A stretch of 64,000 nucleotides of DNA from Craterostigma plantagineum (Eukaryota > Streptophyta > Magnoliopsida > Lamiales > Linderniaceae), in contig JAPQWV010000126.1 in NCBI GenBank assembly GCA_027422505.1, forward strand, positions 1,405,001 through 1,469,000, in the 5' to 3' direction. Position 1 is the first letter of the stretch. Each line of letters begins with the position of its first letter. The translations under genes and the position numbers were made by a program. Shown here one piece after another: positions 58,019-64,000 of this stretch. The notes under the pieces were generated by a model. It was not told where the DNA came from. It did no database searches and saw nothing but the letters and a program-made list of their open reading frames with translations.

Positions 58019-60807
58019 TCGGAGTAAATTCATCAGGTGTGTTAATAATTGTCTTTTTGAAGTTTGAAGGGGAAAATAATTGCCTCGTTCCTTCTTGTAG
58101 TTGTGCTGAGGAAATGAATGTTTCATGGCTTTGGACAAGTTTGGTAACTTATATATTAGTTCCTGCTTTTTTGTTTTTCTACAATGGATTTGAATTTTGG
58201 GGTGTATGAGTTTTGGGATGACGAATCATTCATTCATGAGCCATGACTCTAATTTGAAAGGTTGAGTTGAGAATAAGATGGGATGAGTTTTGTACCATAA
58301 GTAAGAGGAATTCAGTTTGTTTTATATGCTTGGTAATATTAATGTCATGTTAATTTTCACCAATAATTATTTCTGAAAATTGGTCAGAGACAAGACAGAT
58401 AGATAGATCATCAGGGCGGGGCCTCTGTTATGTCTTACATTCACGTGGATTTTGTCTCACACTCGAAGCACATGCAATGCAACTTGAAAATTCTCTATTT
58501 TCTTTAGTTATATTTCTATTTCAAATTTCATGCATACTATATAATAATGCAATGCCCTCTCATTTTTGCACATTGAACCATTGCCATTTTTGGGCATGTC
58601 ATTACATAATCTTTTGTATGGTTTCCATCCGACCCCAACCTAACAAGTAACATGAAAGGCCGAGTCAATCAATGTTTTTTTTTTTTTTTCTTTTTTCCCC
58701 TATTGGCTTTTTGAATGATTGAGAGAAATAATTATATAAATCAAACGACGCCATTTTCAAAGTAATCCAAGTCTATCTATCTAAGAATGTTAGGACACAA
58801 TAAATGAAGAAAATATTACAGACCACAATGCTCGAGATTGAAAATAGTAATCATTGGCCTTTTAAAACGTATGAAAACAACATTTTAAGAAATAAGTCCG
58901 ACTTGTATAAAAGTATATACTTACTCCGTACCACTTATTTCTTCCCATCTTTCTATTTCGGGCGTCCCACATAATTCTTTCCATTTCCATTTTTGGTAAA
59001 AAATTATCCCACTAATTAAACTAATTACACCATTAATATAAAAAAAGTCTTCTCGGTTTGCGTGTCTACTAATAACTTTTCTCTCTACATACCTCAAAAG
59101 GTGTACTATAATATTAAAATAATGTGATTTTTTAATCTCCGTGCCCACTAATCTTCGGGAAGAATTAAATGGGACGGAGGTAGTATATCATAACATTAAA
59201 AAGGATTGAATACTTTATACAGTGCCCCAATAGTCCTATTATGTTGACTACCCCTAAAAAAAGTGGCTTTTCGACAAAGAATGAGTGAGAGGGACACAAT
59301 GCGTTGTTTCCAAGCGGACTTGCGCAAGTTATAAAATAGAATAAATGATAAAACTATAATTGATTATTATTGCATTTTTCATATTCTCGTGATACCTAAA
59401 AACTACTTATTTGGAATCTTAAAACCAACGTTTTGGCCTTTTCAGGCCGTCGTCATCAAAACAGTTGAAGCTTATGAATGATAAATCATTTGGTAGTGGT
59501 AACTGAAAATAACGGAAGATCATATATTTATCAATATAAAATTTCATACATGCGTCACCATGGAATATAATCTTCCTATTCTCTAACATCAAGATCTTAT
59601 TATGTCATGATTTCCGAGAATATAGGCTCCTATATTTACGTATTCAATGAATGTAAACTCACTTATAAGAGTAGATATCAATGGCCATTCTTTAATAATC
59701 AAACATTTTTTTTTTAAAGTAAAAGACTTATTAGTTCAAACGAAGAAGAAGACACCTTAGAGGTCATTGTCAGTCTGTCACGTTATGTTTTCTAAACAAG
59801 CCATAATTAATTATTATATTAAAATCAATTCTTTGATAAAGATGTGCCATTAATTTATTTAACGAGTAACCTTAACCAACATCGATGGCTTAAATTAATT
59901 CTGGCGATGGGGTCCAAAAGTACAACCTCCATGTGATTTGGTTAGGAGAATTTTTTTTAAAAAAATTAAAACTAAATAAATGACTGTCAGAAGCAGCAAC
60001 TTCAATGGATCAATTATCATATACTTTGGCATGCAAAGTATTAGGAAACAAAAGCGAGGATGATTAACTAACACCTTATAAATAATTAGCGAAAGCCATA
60101 TAATAATCCCCTCATAATAACGTCTTGTAAATTAATTATTACAAGACTTCGATAGTTAATTAGGCAAATAAACTAGTTGGGACATGTAGGTACCAAGGTG
60201 CATTGTACTAAAAAGAATTTAGGCCCTACGTTACATACAAAACCCGAAAACCACGGCAAATTGTTTGCAAACACTGACAAGATTAGACCTTCTGAGATAT
60301 ACATGTTAAAATTCTCAGATTTCAAGAACGAACACGAAGCTAAGAATTACAATTCTTAACAAGAACATATCAAGAATACGTTGAACATCTATTACAGTGG
60401 TATTATCACTCACTTATCAGAGCCATAAGATTCTTGATTTGTTGAAAGAAAGCAAAACATTCCCATTAATGCATCATTCATAGAGTTCAAAAGATGCAAT
60501 AATACTAGAATGTCAGTGAAACAAAAGACATGCAAAGCTCAAATCTTTACCCAAGAAACAACAGATTCAACAAACTCCATGTCCCAAAACATAAACAAGG
60601 CTGTCAATATCAAACAAGAAAAAGCTACATTAGATAGATAAAAACATCCATAATCCAAGAACTAAAATGATCCCAGAATTTCTTTATATCAAAGAAATCC
60701 ATCCAAAGCCAGACCGCCCGAGAATCATCGTAAACTAGAACAAACCGATCAATATAGGGCACGGAAATACCTCGTCGAGAATTTCGAATCTTTTAATTAT
60801 TACATCA
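58019..60807. other. Intergenic region with a MITE
   Basis: 2.8 kb, AT-rich, holding the CDP-DAG synthase 3' end and, in about the last 450 bp, the likely 3' UTR of the minus-strand HAM gene. A Stowaway-like MITE is at 58918-59185. A CGTTTTGGCCTTTTCAGGCC hairpin-like stretch lies near 59430-59449. No coding exon is seen. Confidence 0.45.
58918..59185. mobile_element. Stowaway-like MITE, copy 2
   Basis: 268 bp with good terminal inverted repeats: TACTTACTCCGTACCA at the left and the reverse complement of TACTACCTCCGTCCCA at the right, next to TA dinucleotides. These are typical Stowaway ends (Tc1/mariner-derived, TA target). It shares its left end and the ATTTTTGGTAAAAA block with the copy at 29188-29453, so both belong to one local family. 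It has no coding capacity. Confidence 0.85.
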
Positions 60808-62967
60808 TCAGCACCTCCAGGCCGAGGCTGAGATCAACTCCTTCCTTTGCCAGCACAAGACGAGCGAAGATTGCCTCTTCTCCACAGCAAACCCTCGAAC
60901 GCCCATCCTCTTGACAATACACTCGGCCTGCGATTCAGCGAAACTGCTGAAATTTACGGGCGAAAATCCATATGAAAGCAGCAAAGCCCTCCAATGGTGG
61001 GCCTTTTCTTGACCATTACCACGAAGGAACCTCTTCGCCACGATTCTTTCAATCTCGGGCTGTAATAGAAACTTCTCGATCCTCTGCAGTTCGTCGCCGT
61101 CTGCCCCCTTAACCGATTCCAAAGATTCTAGAAGGTTCGAATAGGACTGAAGGGCGTGAATCATATGATTCGCAAAGGGCAAATCGGTCCTATCGCAACC
61201 CCTGTCCAAAGACACGACGATTCTTGGAGACAACTGCTTCACAAACCTAAGCACCGAAGAAGCTTCAGACAGCTCCTTACTGCTGTCCGAAACAACGCCC
61301 GCCGGCAGATTGACCACGACAGCTTCCGAGGATCGAAAGGGCGGTGGATTTAGAGAGTCGAAGCCCAGCAAATTGAATTCGAAGGAGAGATTGATTTCTC
61401 CGGCAAATTGAATCAAATTCTCGCGTGCTAGCCCGATTTCAAACTGTTCTTGGCTCGAGGGAGACGAAACAAAGGCTGTAATTTTCAGAGATTTTGAGCC
61501 TCCACTTACCAAGGAGAGTTCTTGCATAAGAGAAGCCCACTGCCCGCCATACCCTACATCGAAATCGACGACGTGGATCCTATCGAACCCTTCGACACCC
61601 TCTAAAATGGCCTGATTGCAGGTAAAGTTCGCGAATTGAAGGACGGGCGATATCTCAGAGAAGGTTTTGTAGGCTCCAATCTTGAATATAAGACTGAAAG
61701 GCGACGAATTGCCTGCCAAACTGTTGTTAGAAGAAAGAAGAAGCGATTGCAACGCTTCTTGGAAGTAAAAAGCAGCCCTTTGAAGAGGCTTCTTCGTCCC
61801 ACTGCTACTACTAATGGGAGAGAGATGGTGATTGAGCCGCGCCAATATCCCCTGCGCGAGTACTGTGTTTCCCGTCTGGACAAGCTCGGCGGCCTTAAAC
61901 AGCTGATCGACGATCGATTGCTGCTCATTTCGCTGTCCTAAATCTTCCCCGTTATTCGGTTTTTGTCCTAATTTGATGGCCGCCGAGCTGTAGTGGGGAA
62001 GAAACTGAAGGTTGTGACGATTATTGGGTTGTTGTTCGAATGGAATGTAAGAGCCTTTCGACGAATCCATTACGCCTATCCCAGGATTGTGCCTCTTGGA
62101 CTGAGGTGGAAAGATTGGATTTTGATCGTATGGGAGAGGAAACACTAGCGAGGAAGAAGGTGCTGGGGATTGCTGAGTAGTTTGCTGGTGAAATAGGAGC
62201 TGTGAGTTGAACAATGGAAGCTTCGTGTCAAGGGAATAATGAGGAGAATCGAATGAGAGATTACTGGGCATCAGATTCGAAGAGATGGGGTTGGATAATC
62301 CGTCGATGATTGGGACGTTAGGCATCAGATTAACGCCGCCGCCGGCGAGGCTGAAGCTTTCTTGATCCCAAACCCCAAAACCACCGTTGAAGTCAAACTC
62401 TAGGCCGTTGCTTCCGCCGCCGCCGAGGTGGAGGGCCTTCGACGCCGAGGTGGGATCTTCGGAGGCTACGTCGCCCATGATCCATCTGAGAACGGATTGG
62501 TCTTGGCCGGCGGGTGCCACGTCGGACAGCACGCTTTCCCAGTCTTCCATAGCCACAGCCAACCTCTCGCCGCCGGCACCGCTCGTGCCTACCGCCGACG
62601 CAATTAGGGAGTCACGCGCCGCCGCGAGGTTCGAGCAGCTCGTAGCTGTAGCTGAGTCTTGCTGATGATGGTGCCATTTGGGAGACGGGTTCGTCGTGTC
62701 GGTTGAACCGCCTCCACCGAAGGCGGAGGAGCCGCCGCCGCCGCAGTGGGAGGAAGACAGCGTTGAGGAGGACGTGGGCCTGCCGGAAAATCTTGCAGAA
62801 TCCAGGACAGATTTGGGCTCACCAAAGCTGTTCTCCGAGATGCAATTCTTTACAAGGAAAGAACTGCTGTTGTTGGTTGTGAGTAAAGATTGGTTTTTTT
62901 GAAGAATTAGGTCTAAATCTAACAACCCTTTCCCCTCAAAATCAAAGGGCAAGGGCATTCCCTTCAT
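60808..62967 (-). CDS. GRAS transcription factor, HAIRY MERISTEM (HAM/SCL6) type
   Basis: A single uninterrupted exon of 719 residues, with start MKGMPLPFDFEGKG, the typical HAM N-terminus. The variable N-terminal half is Ser/Gly/Asn-rich and includes WESVLSD and LRWIMGDV, motifs shared by this subfamily. The GRAS domain occupies about the last 370 residues. It runs from VDQLFKAAELVQTGNTVLAQ through the VHIID-equivalent IHVVDFDVGYGGQWASLMQE and PFYRE/SAW regions to LVLCWQRKELISASAWRC. HAM proteins are nuclear cofactors of WUSCHEL that keep meristem cells undifferentiated. The transcript carries a perfect miR171 site (61829-61849), the main known control of this clade. The frame is intact. Confidence 0.95.
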   Translation of the reverse strand: MKGMPLPFDFEGKGLLDLDLILQKNQSLLTTNNSSSFLVKNCISENSFGEPKSVLDSARFSGRPTSSSTLSSSHCGGGGSSAFGGGGSTDTTNPSPKWHHHQQDSATATSCSNLAAARDSLIASAVGTSGAGGERLAVAMEDWESVLSDVAPAGQDQSVLRWIMGDVASEDPTSASKALHLGGGGSNGLEFDFNGGFGVWDQESFSLAGGGVNLMPNVPIIDGLSNPISSNLMPSNLSFDSPHYSLDTKLPLFNSQLLFHQQTTQQSPAPSSSLVFPLPYDQNPIFPPQSKRHNPGIGVMDSSKGSYIPFEQQPNNRHNLQFLPHYSSAAIKLGQKPNNGEDLGQRNEQQSIVDQLFKAAELVQTGNTVLAQGILARLNHHLSPISSSSGTKKPLQRAAFYFQEALQSLLLSSNNSLAGNSSPFSLIFKIGAYKTFSEISPVLQFANFTCNQAILEGVEGFDRIHVVDFDVGYGGQWASLMQELSLVSGGSKSLKITAFVSSPSSQEQFEIGLARENLIQFAGEINLSFEFNLLGFDSLNPPPFRSSEAVVVNLPAGVVSDSSKELSEASSVLRFVKQLSPRIVVSLDRGCDRTDLPFANHMIHALQSYSNLLESLESVKGADGDELQRIEKFLLQPEIERIVAKRFLRGNGQEKAHHWRALLLSYGFSPVNFSSFAESQAECIVKRMGVRGFAVEKRQSSLVLCWQRKELISASAWRC
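61829..61849 (-). promoter_or_regulatory. miR171 target site in the HAM/SCL6-type transcript
   Basis: The + strand from TGATTGAGCC to GCCAATATC over these 21 bases matches the mature miR171 sequence as remembered. The minus-strand mRNA, starting GATATTGGCG, is therefore fully complementary, and it encodes ILARLNH in the early GRAS domain. Perfect pairing at this conserved spot predicts AGO1-mediated cleavage. Confidence 0.95.
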
Positions 62968-64000
62968 CTAAGTACCAAATTTCTCCAGTTTTTCTTTCTC
63001 CGTCCAAGAATGAACAAAAAAGGGGGCAAAAAATCAGAAGATATCAAAGTCTGAGGAACTCAAAAACATTTTGTACTTACTACACATGCATGCATATATG
63101 TATGTATGATTCTCACAAGAACAAAGCTTCTAACTTTTTCTTCTTCGAAAGCATTTATGGTAGTAGAAGCTCAGCAAAAGTAATGGTGGGTTTTTAATAC
63201 TATTCCCTCTCTCTCTCTCTCTCCATGCCTATGGTTTGATATCTATTTTATTTTATTTTCTTTTGTTTTTTTAACCCTTTTATTCGTTAAAATTTTTCTG
63301 TGGCTCGTCTATAGACGTACCCATCTTTCTTGCTAGGGTTGCGCCTCTCTTGCCCACTCGCACGCAAGCCACGTGTTTCCTACGCGCGGTAAATAGGTAA
63401 AAGTACTCAAGAGGTTGTACTCCACGCGCTTAAAGAGCCCGTGTAAGGAGAGAAAGTAAGTGGCTCGCTCGTTGTGTAGTTAATTTTTAACAGGGGACCA
63501 TAGCATGGTGTTAGTGGAGCGATGAACTGGCAATAATTGTTCATTGACGAAATTGTCCTTGGAAGACGAACCAATTTCAGGGGTATTTTCGTACTTTAAC
63601 CTACTCTGCTGCGGTCCTGGTTTTCGAAGCCAAATCTGAGTGCCAGAGATACGTAAAAGGGAGCTTACTGTGTTTTTTGAAAGTATCGAGGTTTCTAAAA
63701 TCGACGGCTCAGATCAGATCATCGTACGGTTGAGATTTGCTTACCTTGAAACTGTTGTGTAAAGCTTGCTTGGGACCGAAATGTAATTGTATGTGTTTCT
63801 TTTTGTATACTTATTACCTTTTAGGTAATAGAAATGAAGAAAATTGAGCTTCTTTATTATTAAATAACGGTTAAAAGAGAGGTCAAGGGGAGATTGTTGA
63901 TCAACTGTCACTTTCTGTTCTGCTGAGAGAAAAAAATGGATATAATAACAAAAATGGTGCGACATGAAAAATGTTGAATTGAAAATAGGTGGGACTGAAT
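62968..64000 (-). other. Upstream region of the HAM/SCL6-type gene
   Basis: About 1 kb of 5' leader and promoter for the minus-strand gene. It contains a CT repeat at 63207-63223 and a GCATGCATATATG stretch near 63087-63100. No coding exon or mobile element was recognised to the window end. Confidence 0.45.

Noticed and set aside
60177..60359. Small + strand open frame of 60 codons
   Set aside because: AT-rich intergenic DNA, no conserved motif, no splice or promoter context.

Overview
This is plant nuclear DNA, almost certainly from a eudicot and possibly an asterid (the exact lineage is a guess). The signs are AT-rich intergenic DNA, many short GT-AG introns, plant-only families (SPL8-type SBP factor, HAM-type GRAS factor with a miR171 site, beta-expansin, plant matrix metalloproteinase), a tRNA-derived SINE, Stowaway-like MITEs and LTR retrotransposons. 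Exon boundaries were worked out by hand from splice sites, reading frame and remembered family sequence. No database search was run.

Layout. 0-3.1 kb: intergenic, with a SINE flanked by perfect 18-bp target-site duplications. 3.1-16.7 kb, a dense housekeeping block on the + strand: an AOP-like 2-oxoglutarate dioxygenase, nucleoporin NUP62, mitochondrial elongation factor G (20 exons) and a PDRG1/prefoldin-like protein. 16.7-21.5 kb: gene-poor. 21.5-28.1 kb: an SPL8-like transcription factor (+), a matrix metalloproteinase (+) and a small PHD-finger protein (-). 28.1-31.2 kb: intergenic with one MITE. 31.2-34.7 kb: a GATA factor whose first intron contains a 2.77-kb non-autonomous LTR element, inserted exactly at the splice donor. 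35.8-47.0 kb: a NOT1-derived gene whose first exon is split by a 5.27-kb Copia element. 47.2-49.9 kb (-): Sec61 beta and an F-box/LRR protein. 51.3-58.0 kb (+): beta-expansin, a ZAT-type C2H2 zinc-finger factor and a plastid-type CDP-diacylglycerol synthase. 58-60.8 kb: intergenic with a second MITE. 60.8-63.0 kb (-): the HAM/SCL6-type GRAS factor.

The most unusual locus is the NOT1-like gene. Outside exon 1 it has 21 cleanly spliceable exons. They encode the central part of the CCR4-NOT scaffold (TTP-binding region, CAF1-binding MIF4G, CNOT9-binding DUF3819), with the MIF4G domain present twice as a tandem six-exon duplication. The N-terminal HEAT region and the C-terminal NOT2/3-binding region are absent. 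The predicted protein is about 860 residues, against roughly 2,400 for a full NOT1. Its frame is intact apart from the young Copia insertion, so it was probably a working mini-scaffold until recently.

A second theme is single-base frameshifts in four otherwise well-conserved genes (mitochondrial EF-G, matrix metalloproteinase, Sec61 beta, C2H2 factor), mostly at short homopolymers. Consensus errors in the assembly explain these better than four independent pseudogenes, but each needs checking. The genes do not form a pathway; they are ordinary neighbours on a plant chromosome.
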